A DNA stretch of 64,000 bases from Nitrososphaeria archaeon (GTDB lineage Archaea > Thermoproteota > Nitrososphaeria > Nitrososphaerales > JAAOZN01): positions 186,001-250,000 of the forward strand of contig JARVJZ010000001.1 of the NCBI GenBank assembly GCA_029775855.1, written 5' to 3'. Shown one piece after another: positions 43,633-51,630 of this stretch. Each line of letters opens with the position of its first letter. Position 1 is the stretch's first letter. The notes under the pieces are model-generated. The model did not search any database and was not told the DNA's origin. It saw nothing but the letters and a program-made list of their open reading frames with translations. Both the position numbers and the translations under genes were made by a program.

Positions 43633-43731
43633 TGGTGGACCGGGGGGGATTCGAACCCCCGACCTCCCGCGTGCGAGGCGGGCGTCTGCACCAGCCACAG
43701 CAGACTGCTCATACCACTGAACTACCGGCCC
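43633..43731 (-). tRNA. tRNA-Ala (anticodon CGC) with non-canonical intron near position 25/26, CCA encoded
   Basis: On the minus strand: acceptor GGGCCGG/CCGGTCC, discriminator A and CCA; D-stem GTTC/GAGC; T-arm GGGGG-TTCGAAT-CCCCC; and anticodon arm CCCGC-CTCGCAC-GCGGG with anticodon CGC (decodes GCG, Ala). Between the D-stem and the anticodon stem lie about 23 extra bases (roughly 43684-43706) that can fold with GTCTGC pairing GCAGAC. Removing them gives a 76-base tRNA with one base at position 26. This is an archaeal non-canonical intron site. Boundaries are uncertain by a base or two. Confidence 0.9.
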
Positions 43732-43742
43732 ACTTAAACAAG

Positions 43743-43825
43743 GCCTCGGGACTAGAGCGCAACCCAACATATATTCTTCATCCCAGAGGCGTGGTCAGAT
43801 CGCCCGTCGTAACGTTGGGCTGCGC
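43743..43825 (-). ncRNA. predicted pseudoknotted RNA upstream of tRNA-Ala
   Basis: Two long interleaved helices: 12 pairs between GCGCAGCCCAAC (43825-43814) and GTTGGGTTGCGC (43768-43757), and 9 pairs with one bulge between GCCTCTGGGA (43790-43781) and TCCCGAGGC (43751-43743). The order is 1-2-1'-2', so it is a pseudoknot. Helix 1 pairs fully only in the minus-strand RNA, where one position is G-U; the plus-strand copy has A-C. A TATA-like box (43845-43853) lies about 25 bases upstream, and tRNA-Ala starts 12 bases downstream. I do not recognise a known family. Confidence 0.45.
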
Positions 43826-43843
43826 ATCTCCCCCTTTTACCCC

Positions 43844-43853
43844 ATTACTATAA
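43844..43853 (-). promoter_or_regulatory. TATA-like box upstream of the pseudoknotted RNA and tRNA-Ala
   Basis: ATTATAGTAA on the minus strand, centred about 25 bases from the first paired base of the structured RNA. No closer TATA-like element precedes tRNA-Ala, which suggests a joint transcript. Confidence 0.4.
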
Positions 43854-43934
43854 TCAGTTCAAGCATATTACAGTTACCAAACCCATTCTTCCATCCACCA
43901 CACAAGCACTACTCTATTATAACCATCATAAAAG

Positions 43935-43943
43935 TTTAATATA
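43935..43943 (+). promoter_or_regulatory. TATA box for the aIF1A-Top6 operon
   Basis: TTTAATATA, predicting a transcript start near 43965, just where the leader hairpin begins. Confidence 0.5.
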
Positions 43944-43966
43944 TTCGCTTAACATACCTACATAAG

Positions 43967-44006
43967 CTTACACCCAAATTTCACACTTGTGTAAAAAGGG
44001 TGTGAG
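43967..44006 (+). promoter_or_regulatory. leader hairpin of the aIF1A operon
   Basis: CTTACACCC (43967-43975) pairs over nine positions, one of them T-G, with GGGTGTGAG (43998-44006); within the loop, ACAC and GTGT can also pair. The hairpin occupies most of the ~55-base leader and ends just before the ribosome-binding site AGGTGA. A translation or RNA-stability control is possible. Confidence 0.4.
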
Positions 44007-44021
44007 CCTAGGTGAAATAAA

Positions 44022-44333
44022 ATGGGAAAGAGGAAGGTAATCAGCGAAGAAGAGTTAAAAGAAATGGTCTACCCAGGACCAGGAGAAGTACTGGGTAGAG
44101 TAGTTAAAAGACTTGGAAGCGACCTTATGGTAGTAAAATGCGCTGACGGTAAAACCAGAATTGGTAGAATAAGAGGGAAATTGAAGCGCAGAATCTGGGT
44201 AAGAGATAACGACGTAGTTCTCGTCGCACCATGGGACTTTAAAAGTGATGAAAGAGGAGATATAATCTGGCGCTACACCATAGCACAAATAGATATTCTA
44301 AAGTCACAAGGATACCTACCACTCGACCTCTGA
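44022..44333 (+). CDS. eif1a: translation initiation factor aIF1A
   Basis: OB-fold initiation factor that binds the small-subunit A site, 103 residues. Typical features are VLGRVVKRLGSDLMVVKCADGKTRIGRIRGKLKRRIWVRDNDVVLVAPWDF, a match to eIF1A, and the C-terminal QGYLPLDL. First gene of an operon with RIO1, a KH protein and topoisomerase VI. ATG with ribosome-binding site AGGTGA. Confidence 0.95.
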   Translation: MGKRKVISEEELKEMVYPGPGEVLGRVVKRLGSDLMVVKCADGKTRIGRIRGKLKRRIWVRDNDVVLVAPWDFKSDERGDIIWRYTIAQIDILKSQGYLPLDL

Positions 44334-44344
44334 GGCTGAACCCT

Positions 44345-45130
44345 ATGTGGAGCGGAGGCGACGACCTCCCAGAAGAGGTCAAAGAAAGTCTACTTGAGTA
44401 TGAAAAAAAGAGCAGATACCTAATAAAACGCTCAGAAGACCAGCAGGTAATCGAAGACGTCTTTGACAAAGCAACAAAGATGGCCTTATACAAACTCATA
44501 AACAAAGGTGCACTTCAAACACTCATCGGCGTAGTCAAAACAGGGAAAGAATCAAGGGTCTACTGGGGGAAAAAAGCAGACAACACAGACGTAGCAGTAA
44601 AGATTTACCTAACAGTAGCAGCTGACTTTAGAAGAAGACTACCATACATCCAAGGCGACCCAAGATTCACAAATGTCGGTAAAGGAATAAGAAACATAGT
44701 TGAAGTCTGGGCTAAAAAAGAATACCGCAACCTAAGCGAAGCCTACAAAGCGGGCGTCAAAGTGCCGCAACCATTCAACCTAAACAAAAACATACTCGTT
44801 ATGCAGTTCATAGGTGAAGAAGGCAAACCAGCACCCACCCTAAAAGAAGTAGATAAACTGACACAAAAAGACTACCGCAACGTAATAGAGCAGATAACCT
44901 TACTCTACCAGAAGGCTGAGCTCGTGCACGCAGACTTATCCGAATACAACATCTTTAAATGGAGAGATGAAGTAATCCTATTTGACTTCGGCTCAGCAGT
45001 ATCCAGAGAACATCCAAATGCAGACGATTTCCTACAAAGAGATATAGAAAACCTAAACCGCTTCTTCAGCAAAAAAGGAGTTAGAACGCAGCAAACACAA
45101 ACCTTACTCAAAAAAGTGAAAGGCGAATGA
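44345..45130 (+). CDS. rio1: RIO1-type serine protein kinase
   Basis: Atypical kinase in small-subunit maturation. 261 residues with KTGKESRVYWG (flexible P-loop), AVKIYLTVAADFRRRLPYIQGDPRF (catalytic Lys and RIO1-specific loop), HADLSEYNIF (catalytic Asp/Asn) and LFDFGSAVS (metal-binding Asp). ATG start 11 bases after aIF1A. Overlaps the KH gene (ATGA). Its neighbour encodes a Pno1-like protein, which works with RIO kinases in ribosome maturation in eukaryotes. Confidence 0.95.
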   Translation: MWSGGDDLPEEVKESLLEYEKKSRYLIKRSEDQQVIEDVFDKATKMALYKLINKGALQTLIGVVKTGKESRVYWGKKADNTDVAVKIYLTVAADFRRRLPYIQGDPRFTNVGKGIRNIVEVWAKKEYRNLSEAYKAGVKVPQPFNLNKNILVMQFIGEEGKPAPTLKEVDKLTQKDYRNVIEQITLLYQKAELVHADLSEYNIFKWRDEVILFDFGSAVSREHPNADDFLQRDIENLNRFFSKKGVRTQQTQTLLKKVKGE

Positions 45131-45687
45131 CCTTTGAACAAACACTCAAGATCCCCATAGATCGTATAGGCGCACTGCTAGGAAAGCAAGGCTCAACCAA
45201 AGCAGAAATAGAAAAGCTGTGCAACGTATCCATCAACGTAGACAGCAACACAGGTGAAGTAACTGTAAAGATCAAAGGAGCAGTTGAAGAAGCAGAACCA
45301 TTTAAAGCCCTAGCCATAATCAACGCAATAAGCAGAGGTTTCTCACCTCAAAGAGCATTCAAACTTACAAAAGACAACACAACACTAGAAACCATAGATC
45401 TAAGAGAATACGCAGGCAGATCTAAAGACGCATTAACTAGAATAAAGGGCAGAATAATCGGGCAAAACGGCAAAGCAAGGAGAGTGATAGAAGAACTCAC
45501 GAGAACAGAAGTATCAGTATATGGACACACAGTATCCATAATAGGTGAACCAGAAGGCGTTAAGCTTGCCGCGGAGGCTGTAAAGACACTCGCATCAGGA
45601 AGCCAACACAGCACAGTATATCGAATGCTTCAAAGAGCAAGGCAAAAAGCAAAACTTGAGCGCCTAAAACTATGGGAGGAAGAGTGA
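45127..45687 (+). CDS. KH-domain ribosome-maturation protein (Pno1/Dim2-like)
   Basis: 186 residues with two KH domains: KIPIDRIGALLGKQGSTKAEIEKLCNVSINVD near the start and RIKGRIIGQNGKARRVIEELTRTEVSVYGHTVSIIG in the second half (GxxG loops GKQG and GQNG). This is the archaeal Dim2/Pno1 homologue that binds 16S rRNA 3' region. Overlaps rio1 upstream by 4 bases and abuts top6B directly. Confidence 0.92.
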   Translation: MTFEQTLKIPIDRIGALLGKQGSTKAEIEKLCNVSINVDSNTGEVTVKIKGAVEEAEPFKALAIINAISRGFSPQRAFKLTKDNTTLETIDLREYAGRSKDALTRIKGRIIGQNGKARRVIEELTRTEVSVYGHTVSIIGEPEGVKLAAEAVKTLASGSQHSTVYRMLQRARQKAKLERLKLWEEE

Positions 45688-47310
45688 ATGTCAAAAAGGC
45701 AGACAATCTTCAAAGAAATCTCGCCAAGCGAATTCTTCTACCGAAACCGAGACCTAGCTGGATTCAGCAACCCAAGCAGAGCCCTCTACGCAGCTACCAG
45801 AGAATTGGTCGAAAACGCATTGGATGCTTGTGAAACAGCATGTATACTACCAGACATATTCGTAAGAATAACATCAGCAACCATAGATGGAACATTAGCT
45901 GACCCCAAACCGTATACGCTTAAAGTTCAAGACAACGGTCCTGGCGTAGAGCCAAAATATGTGCCAGACGCATTCGCCCGCATCTTCTACGGAAGCAAGT
46001 TCCAACTTAAGCAGTCAAGAGGCATGTTTGGCATGGGTGCAACGATGGCAATTCTCTATGGGCAAGTCACAACAAACAAACCCGTGTTAGTAACAACCTC
46101 AGTCGATGGTGAGAAAGCATATACATTTGAGATGATGGTCAATATACACGACAATACACCCCTTGTACTGAACAGAACGGTCAAACCAGCTAACGGTAAG
46201 ACAGGCCTATCTGTACAGCTAACATTAGAAGGCGACTACAGCAGATCAGGGTCAAAGATTCAAGAATACTTTAAGCAGACCGCCCTAGTAACACCATACG
46301 CCAACATACTATTCATAGATCCAAATGGCAGACTCTTCTTCTATAGCCGAGCCACCGATAAGATGCCAAAACCAGCAAAAGAGACACTGCCACATCCACT
46401 AGGCATAGACATAGAAGCGCTAAGAAGACTGCTTAAGGAATCTAAAGAGCCCACACTCAAAAAGTTTCTCTCAAAGAACTTCCACAGAGTTGGAGACAAC
46501 ATCGCAGAAGACTTCTTAAAGTTCGCAGGTTTAGACGCAGAAGCAGACCCAAAAAGGTTATCAAACGACGAGATAACCAGATTCGTAAGCGCATTACACT
46601 CATACAAAAACTTTCTACCCCCGGACGCAAGATGCCTATCACCTTTAGGTGAAGAACTCCTTGCAGCTGGCATAGAGAAGGAACTGCAGCCTGAGTTTTT
46701 AGCAGTTATACAAAGACCTCCTTCAGCCTACTCCGGCTTCCCCTTTATAGTTGAAGTTGGTTTAGCGTACGGTGGAAAGGGTGTTGAGCAAGGGTTAAAA
46801 CTGCTAAGGTTCGCAAACAGGATACCCCTTTTATACGACGAAGCGAACGACATATCTTGGAAGGTAGTTAACGAGGAGATAGATTGGAAGAGATATAACA
46901 TACCTCAAGATGCACCACTTACCATCATAACACACGTCTGCTCAACGAAGGTACCATACAAAACAGTAGGAAAAGAATACCTTGCAGACAGACCAGAACT
47001 CGAAAGGGAGCTTAAAAACGGAGTGAGAGAGGTTCTTCGAAGGCTCGGCACATACCTCTCACGCAAAAACACGCTTGCATTCGCTAAAAAGAAAATGAAT
47101 ATCTACGAAAAATACCTACCGCTTATAGCAAGATTCTCAGCCGACCTAATAGGTGCAACAAAGCTTCCAAACTATAAGAAACTACTTAAGAAAAGCGTAG
47201 AAGAAACCGCTGAAAATTTTGAAGAACCTATAGTAGAAGTGGAGAATAAGCCCATTGAAAATAAGGTGGTGAAACTTGAGCAGAGGAGACTCGAAGACTT
47301 TAGCCAGTAG
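45688..47310 (+). CDS. top6B: DNA topoisomerase VI, subunit B
   Basis: ATP-binding GHKL subunit of the type IIB topoisomerase, 540 residues. ATPase motifs: ELVENALDAC (residue about 36-45), VQDNGPGVEPKYV, GMFGMGATMAILY, and the transducer part with AYGGKGVEQGLKLLRFANRIPLLY. A C-terminal tail of about 40 residues, EEPIVEVENKPIENKVVKLEQRRLEDF, is charged and probably flexible. Overlaps top6A by 35 bases, as expected for a stoichiometric pair. Confidence 0.95.
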   Translation: MSKRQTIFKEISPSEFFYRNRDLAGFSNPSRALYAATRELVENALDACETACILPDIFVRITSATIDGTLADPKPYTLKVQDNGPGVEPKYVPDAFARIFYGSKFQLKQSRGMFGMGATMAILYGQVTTNKPVLVTTSVDGEKAYTFEMMVNIHDNTPLVLNRTVKPANGKTGLSVQLTLEGDYSRSGSKIQEYFKQTALVTPYANILFIDPNGRLFFYSRATDKMPKPAKETLPHPLGIDIEALRRLLKESKEPTLKKFLSKNFHRVGDNIAEDFLKFAGLDAEADPKRLSNDEITRFVSALHSYKNFLPPDARCLSPLGEELLAAGIEKELQPEFLAVIQRPPSAYSGFPFIVEVGLAYGGKGVEQGLKLLRFANRIPLLYDEANDISWKVVNEEIDWKRYNIPQDAPLTIITHVCSTKVPYKTVGKEYLADRPELERELKNGVREVLRRLGTYLSRKNTLAFAKKKMNIYEKYLPLIARFSADLIGATKLPNYKKLLKKSVEETAENFEEPIVEVENKPIENKVVKLEQRRLEDFSQ

Positions 47311-48373
47311 AAGAAAAGCTGAGGTAAAGAAACTGCTACGCCAATTAGGGCAGAAAGTATACGAAGACTTAGAAAAAGAAACCTTTCCAGAAGTAACGTT
47401 AGCAAGCAGATCTGTAAGCAACATAGTGTATGATGAACGGCTTAAACAATATGTTCTCGGACCGAGTAAAACAAGAAGATCAGCCCATAATATCAAGCAC
47501 ATACGTTCATTTACTCAGCTGATCTGGCTTGCCTCATTTGTGAATAAGCTTGTTGAGACATCTAAGACCTCCACACTTAGAGACGTCTTCTATTCCTCTC
47601 AAGCGTATGGTGTAGACTTTAGCGATCAATCTGAATCTGATGAGATCATAACTGATCTAGAGGTTTTACTATCAAAGGCGCGTGAAGACTTCAACGTATA
47701 CCCAGAGGAGCGCTCCGCAATATTCGGGGACTTAACGATAGAATATACTGTGCCTGGATATGAGGGGCGGCGCCTAAATCTAGCATCTCACCCAGATGGA
47801 TACCTTATAGGACCTAGTCTGAGCACTGCAGAGTTTGTGGATACTTCAGCTGAAATGGTTATAGCGGTCGAGAAGGGTGGTCTGTTCACTAGGTTTGTTG
47901 AAGAGAATGTGCATAAGAGGTATAAGGCGTTAATTGTAGATACAGCAGGCCAACCTCCTAGGTCAACACGATACATGCTGAAGCGGTTGAATACAGAGCT
48001 AAAGCTTCCAGTCTACATTCTTGCTGATGGCGATGTTTATGGTGAACACATAGCTATGGTTATAGTTTCAGGCTCTGTGGGCGCTGCTCACCTCCACGAT
48101 CTAACCGTTCCGGACGCTAAGTGGATAGGTGTATGGGGAACCGATATAGTGAAATATCGTCTGCCAAGCGACCCTCTAAGCGAAATCGACATAAAGAGGA
48201 TATATGAATTAAAGAAGGATCCTAGGTATGCAAAAGGCATCTGGCAGCGTGAACTTGACATGTTTCTTAAGATAAAGAGGAAGAGTGAACTAGAGGCGTT
48301 TGCAAAATATGGCTTAACCACAATAGTAGATAAGTATCTCCCTGAGAAGCTGCAGGAGGCAAAGAGCCTTTAA
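47276..48373 (+). CDS. top6A: DNA topoisomerase VI, subunit A (Spo11-like)
   Basis: DNA-cleaving subunit, 365 residues. The catalytic Tyr is Tyr106 in STLRDVFYSSQAYG, preceded by Phe as in eukaryotic Spo11. Toprim metal ligands are the Glu of EKGGLF (about 200) and the DxD of YILADGDVYGEH (about 250). ATG or TTG start inside top6B; the two subunits are transcribed together. The stop codon shares TTAA with the stop of the convergent next gene. It relaxes positive and negative supercoils and decatenates, cutting with 2-base overhangs. Confidence 0.95.
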   Translation: MSRGDSKTLASRRKAEVKKLLRQLGQKVYEDLEKETFPEVTLASRSVSNIVYDERLKQYVLGPSKTRRSAHNIKHIRSFTQLIWLASFVNKLVETSKTSTLRDVFYSSQAYGVDFSDQSESDEIITDLEVLLSKAREDFNVYPEERSAIFGDLTIEYTVPGYEGRRLNLASHPDGYLIGPSLSTAEFVDTSAEMVIAVEKGGLFTRFVEENVHKRYKALIVDTAGQPPRSTRYMLKRLNTELKLPVYILADGDVYGEHIAMVIVSGSVGAAHLHDLTVPDAKWIGVWGTDIVKYRLPSDPLSEIDIKRIYELKKDPRYAKGIWQRELDMFLKIKRKSELEAFAKYGLTTIVDKYLPEKLQEAKSL

Positions 48374-48966
48374 CCTCTACTTCTTGGCTTGACCACAATC
48401 TCTCTAACATAGAGCTCAAAGAAGTTATTTGAATGGGCTGGTTTAAGCACAACCGCTGTATCAGCGCCCCCACCACTACCAGCTACTGCAACACAATCTC
48501 TCTCCACAGAGATAAGACCAGCATCAGCAGCCATAACAGCTATCTCTATGCAAACCTTCAAACCATTACCCAGCAGCTTAAGCCCCTCCGCTAAGATCTC
48601 TACTGGTCCGTAGGTGTTCAACTTTCTTCTGATAGAGCGCTCTACTCCAGATAGAGCGTGTGTCGCTGTAAGCAGCTTTGCACCACTCCTCAGTATCTCA
48701 GACTCTAACTCAGGCCTCATCTGCTGAACATCAGGCTGCTCAAAGCCGGTATGATGCCTAACTATAATTAGATTGAAGCCTTTGAATATCTTGCAAGCCT
48801 TTACCCCCGTCGCTCCAGATGTGGAGGCGACGACTATATCTCTAATCTTTAAGGTTTCAGCACGCTCTTTAGCAGCGTGTAAGGTTAGTTCTGTATCTGC
48901 TTCTTCAGGTGAATCGAAGTAGATTATCTTTTCTACCCTCAATCTTAATTCACCGTGTCTATGCAT
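48370..48966 (-). CDS. pyruvate-kinase C-terminal-domain-like protein
   Basis: 198 residues. RDIVVASTSGATGVKACKIF and NLIIVRHHTGF match the alpha/beta C-terminal domain of pyruvate kinase, but no TIM-barrel catalytic domain is present, so it cannot have kinase activity. Stand-alone versions are common in archaea and presumably bind small phosphate-containing ligands. The C-terminal region (CVAVAGSGGGADTAVVLKPA) is glycine-rich. It converges on top6A with overlapping stops (TTAA). Function unknown. Confidence 0.75.
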   Translation of the reverse strand: MHRHGELRLRVEKIIYFDSPEEADTELTLHAAKERAETLKIRDIVVASTSGATGVKACKIFKGFNLIIVRHHTGFEQPDVQQMRPELESEILRSGAKLLTATHALSGVERSIRRKLNTYGPVEILAEGLKLLGNGLKVCIEIAVMAADAGLISVERDCVAVAGSGGGADTAVVLKPAHSNNFFELYVREIVVKPRSRG

Positions 48967-49118
48967 CTTAGATACACATATAGAAAGGTTGTGAATTATT
49001 TTAGCTTCTCTAACTACAGGTTGGCGATGAAGGTGGATTTTACTGTGAAGGGTTTAAAACAGCTCTGCTGCTAATAGGTAGACAAGCATATTTACGCAAG
49101 AAGCGTAGGAGGGTTACC

Positions 49119-49946
49119 TTGAGCTCTGCTAAAGAAACCCCAAACAAGCAGCAACTACCACCAAGTTTAGACTTGAAGAACTGGCTACCCTTTGTTAAGA
49201 AGTGGAGTATAATCACCGAAACCCTCTGGCTCATACCTAAGAGAGATAACAGTGGGTCGATGAAGGAGCTTCACCACGGTGAGTTCATCCCTCAGATACC
49301 TAGACAAGCCATACTAAGATTCACGAAACCCTATGAGTTGGTCATAGACCCCTTCGTCGGCTACGGCACTACACTCGTAGAATGCCAAAGGCTCGGTAGA
49401 AATGGTATAGGTGTTGAATTAGAGCGCCACATCGCAGAAGTCGCTAACCGAAGAATCAAAGAGGAACAAAACCCCTATAATGTAAAAGTTGAAGTCATAG
49501 AGGGAGACAGTAGTGACTTCGATTTTAATGAAATCCTTCACGAGAGAAACTTTGCTGAGGCATCGTTAATAATCGCACATCCCCCATATCACGATATTAT
49601 CAAATATGGTCAAGATCCTAGAAACCTTGCGAATGCCCGCACATTAGAAGATTTCCTTCAAGCATACGGCAAGGTTCTTGATAATGTGTTGAGAGTTTTA
49701 GCCAGAAGCGGATATTATGTGCTTGTTATTGGGGATAAGTATACGAAAGGGGAGTGGATTCCACTCGGATTTCATACGATGAACGAGACTCTCAAGCGAG
49801 GATTGAAGCTTAAAGCAATCTGCGTTAAAAACTTTGAAGAAACCATGGCTAAGCGTAGGCAGATTAACCTTTGGAAGTATAGAACATTAAAATTGGGGAC
49901 CTACTTCTTTAAGCATGAATATGTTATGTTCTTTCGAAAGGAGTAG
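49119..49946 (+). CDS. orphan DNA methyltransferase (N4/N6-type)
   Basis: 275 residues. SAM-binding motif I is VIDPFVGYGTTLVEC (about 72-86); the catalytic motif IV is LIIAHPPYHDII (about 146-157), where the usual SPPY or DPPY is HPPY. ELHHGEFIPQIPR resembles other amino-methyltransferases at the N-terminus. No restriction endonuclease is near. TTG start with a strong ribosome-binding site (AGGAGGG at 49105-49111). It may methylate DNA for regulation or, less likely, an RNA or protein substrate. Confidence 0.8.
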   Translation: MSSAKETPNKQQLPPSLDLKNWLPFVKKWSIITETLWLIPKRDNSGSMKELHHGEFIPQIPRQAILRFTKPYELVIDPFVGYGTTLVECQRLGRNGIGVELERHIAEVANRRIKEEQNPYNVKVEVIEGDSSDFDFNEILHERNFAEASLIIAHPPYHDIIKYGQDPRNLANARTLEDFLQAYGKVLDNVLRVLARSGYYVLVIGDKYTKGEWIPLGFHTMNETLKRGLKLKAICVKNFEETMAKRRQINLWKYRTLKLGTYFFKHEYVMFFRKE

Positions 49947-50020
49947 AGAATATGCGACTCATAGCAGATGCTTTGATTAGTTTTTATAAGGTTGGTTTGC
50001 GTATATAATGGTGTTCGAAA

Positions 50021-50587
50021 TTGTATGCTTCGAAGCCTAAGTTTACCTTCATCTTTATTCTTTTTATACTAGCATTCTTCATTTACCAGAACATCTCAGA
50101 TGCTTGGATTAACTTAGCCTTCTTTCCAGCCTTTGCTTTTACAGAGCCTTGGACGTTTATAACATCCGTCTTTCTACACGCGGATTTTATACATCTATTC
50201 TTTAACATCTTCGCACTCTTCTTTTTCGGCATATATCTAGAGAGAATAATAGGTAACGGAGCCTTCGCAGCCCTCTTCTTCGTTTCAGGCGTAGTAGGGA
50301 ACTTGGGGTATTTGATTACCTCATCTAACCCTTACATACCAGCCATAGGGGCTTCAGGAGCAATATATGGTGTAATCGGCACGCTAGCTGTACTAGCTCC
50401 ATCACTTCTAGTCTATATCTACGGCTTTATACCTGTGCCTATGGCTTTAGCAGCAGTCATCTGGGCTCTAATAGATCTAGGCGGTCTATTTGTGCCCTCT
50501 GGAATTGCGCATGGCGCGCATCTAGGAGGTATGCTTGTAGGTCTACTTTACGGCGCGTATCTAAGAATTCGGGTTAGACGGGGTTAA
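50021..50587 (+). CDS. rhomboid-family intramembrane serine protease
   Basis: 188 residues with about six hydrophobic segments. Catalytic Ser112 lies in AIGASGAIYG and catalytic His167 in GIAHGAHLGG, with HADFIHLFFNIFALFFFG as the conserved second-helix HxxxN region. Cleaves membrane proteins within their helices. TTG start; the preceding ~70 bases contain no other convincing start. Converges on trxB with a 14-base overlap. Targets unknown; archaellum and transport proteins here are not known targets. Confidence 0.9.
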   Translation: MYASKPKFTFIFILFILAFFIYQNISDAWINLAFFPAFAFTEPWTFITSVFLHADFIHLFFNIFALFFFGIYLERIIGNGAFAALFFVSGVVGNLGYLITSSNPYIPAIGASGAIYGVIGTLAVLAPSLLVYIYGFIPVPMALAAVIWALIDLGGLFVPSGIAHGAHLGGMLVGLLYGAYLRIRVRRG

Positions 50588-51581
50588 GTTCGAGTGAAAT
50601 TTGTGTAGTTTTAGCTGCTGGCAGATTCTTCCAATCACCTTTGATAGCCGGCTTTCCCCTTAACCTCTGTATGTAGTTATAAGCGGAGAGAGCTGCTATT
50701 GCACCTTGGGCTGCTGAGATCACAACCTGCTTATATGGAGAATCGGTCACATCACCAGCTGCAAATACCCCTGGATGTGAAGTTGAACCGTCTTTAGCGG
50801 TTACGATTTCGTTCTTAGCGTTAAGCTGCACTAAATGTTTAACCAAGTCTGTCTTTGCAACATAACCCATCTCTACAAACACACCTTGCACTGGTATATC
50901 CCTCATTACACTCCCTTTCTCTTTAATTGTGACCGACTCAACAGTGTTGTTGCCATTAATTCTTACAACCTCTGATTCCGGCATAAACAACACATTACTC
51001 TTGCCTCGCAGAGCCTCAACTAGCTCATCTGCTGCAAGGAGTTTAGCCAACTTATATATTAAATGCACTTTGGAAGCGATGTTACTTAGCAGCAAGGCTG
51101 CTTCTGCAGCTGGTTCGGAAGAGCCTACTACAGCAACATCTTTTCCTCTGAACAGTGGGCCGTCACAAATAGCGCAGTAAGAAACACCTTTAGACTTTAA
51201 CCGCTCTTCGCCTTCTACGCCCAAGTCTCTTGGCGTCTTTCCGAATGCTAGAATTAAGGCGCAAGCATCATACTCTCCACCTGTGGTTCTGACTGTGAAG
51301 CAGACTCCGTCTTTATCCTTGATCTCCTTGACCTCTTCGAACATTATCTTTACACCATAGAGCATCGCCTGCTCCTGAAACTTCTTCATCAACTCTAAGC
51401 CACTTATGTTTATGAAGCCTGGATAATTCTGTATGGAGTCTGTTAGAAGCGCTTGCCCACCTATATCTTTGGTTACGAGAAGAGTCTTCAAACCTTGTCT
51501 TCCTGCATAGAGCGCTGCTGTTAGACCCGCTGAAGCCCCCCCGATTATTATCAAGTCGTATAGACGATCGTTACTATTCAA
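50574..51581 (-). CDS. trxB: thioredoxin reductase
   Basis: FAD and NAD(P)H-dependent reductase, 335 residues. FAD motif is GGASAG (about 14-19, Ser and Ala replacing the common GGGPAG), the redox-active pair is Cys136-Ala-Ile-Cys139, the NADPH motif is VVGSSEPAAEAALLL (a degenerate GxGxxA), and the C-terminal FAD motif is VFAAGDV. The last ~35 residues extend beyond usual TrxB. Absence of a classical GGGxxA in the NADPH motif may mean altered cofactor preference. Transcribed divergently from the sodium-decarboxylase genes. Confidence 0.88.
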   Translation of the reverse strand: MNSNDRLYDLIIIGGASAGLTAALYAGRQGLKTLLVTKDIGGQALLTDSIQNYPGFINISGLELMKKFQEQAMLYGVKIMFEEVKEIKDKDGVCFTVRTTGGEYDACALILAFGKTPRDLGVEGEERLKSKGVSYCAICDGPLFRGKDVAVVGSSEPAAEAALLLSNIASKVHLIYKLAKLLAADELVEALRGKSNVLFMPESEVVRINGNNTVESVTIKEKGSVMRDIPVQGVFVEMGYVAKTDLVKHLVQLNAKNEIVTAKDGSTSHPGVFAAGDVTDSPYKQVVISAAQGAIAALSAYNYIQRLRGKPAIKGDWKNLPAAKTTQISLELNPV

Positions 51582-51630
51582 CTAAATTCACCCAATCTAA
51601 CATGTGTAAAAGGGTAATCCTTTAAAAGGG

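Noticed and set aside
43743-43825. HDV-like or twister-type self-cleaving ribozyme
   Set aside because: Helix order is compatible with a nested pseudoknot, but the needed third hairpin between the second 5' strand and the first 3' strand is absent, and no catalytic core is visible.
43632-43853. Plus-strand ORF beginning MVDRGGFEPPTSRVRGG
   Set aside because: It is the reverse complement of tRNA-Ala; this peptide is a well-known artefact of translating tRNA genes backwards, and the rest runs through the structured RNA.
49027-49074. 15-codon ORF (MKVDFTVKGLKQLCC) before the DNA methylase
   Set aside because: No ribosome-binding site of note and no amino acid bias suggesting attenuation; it could be chance.
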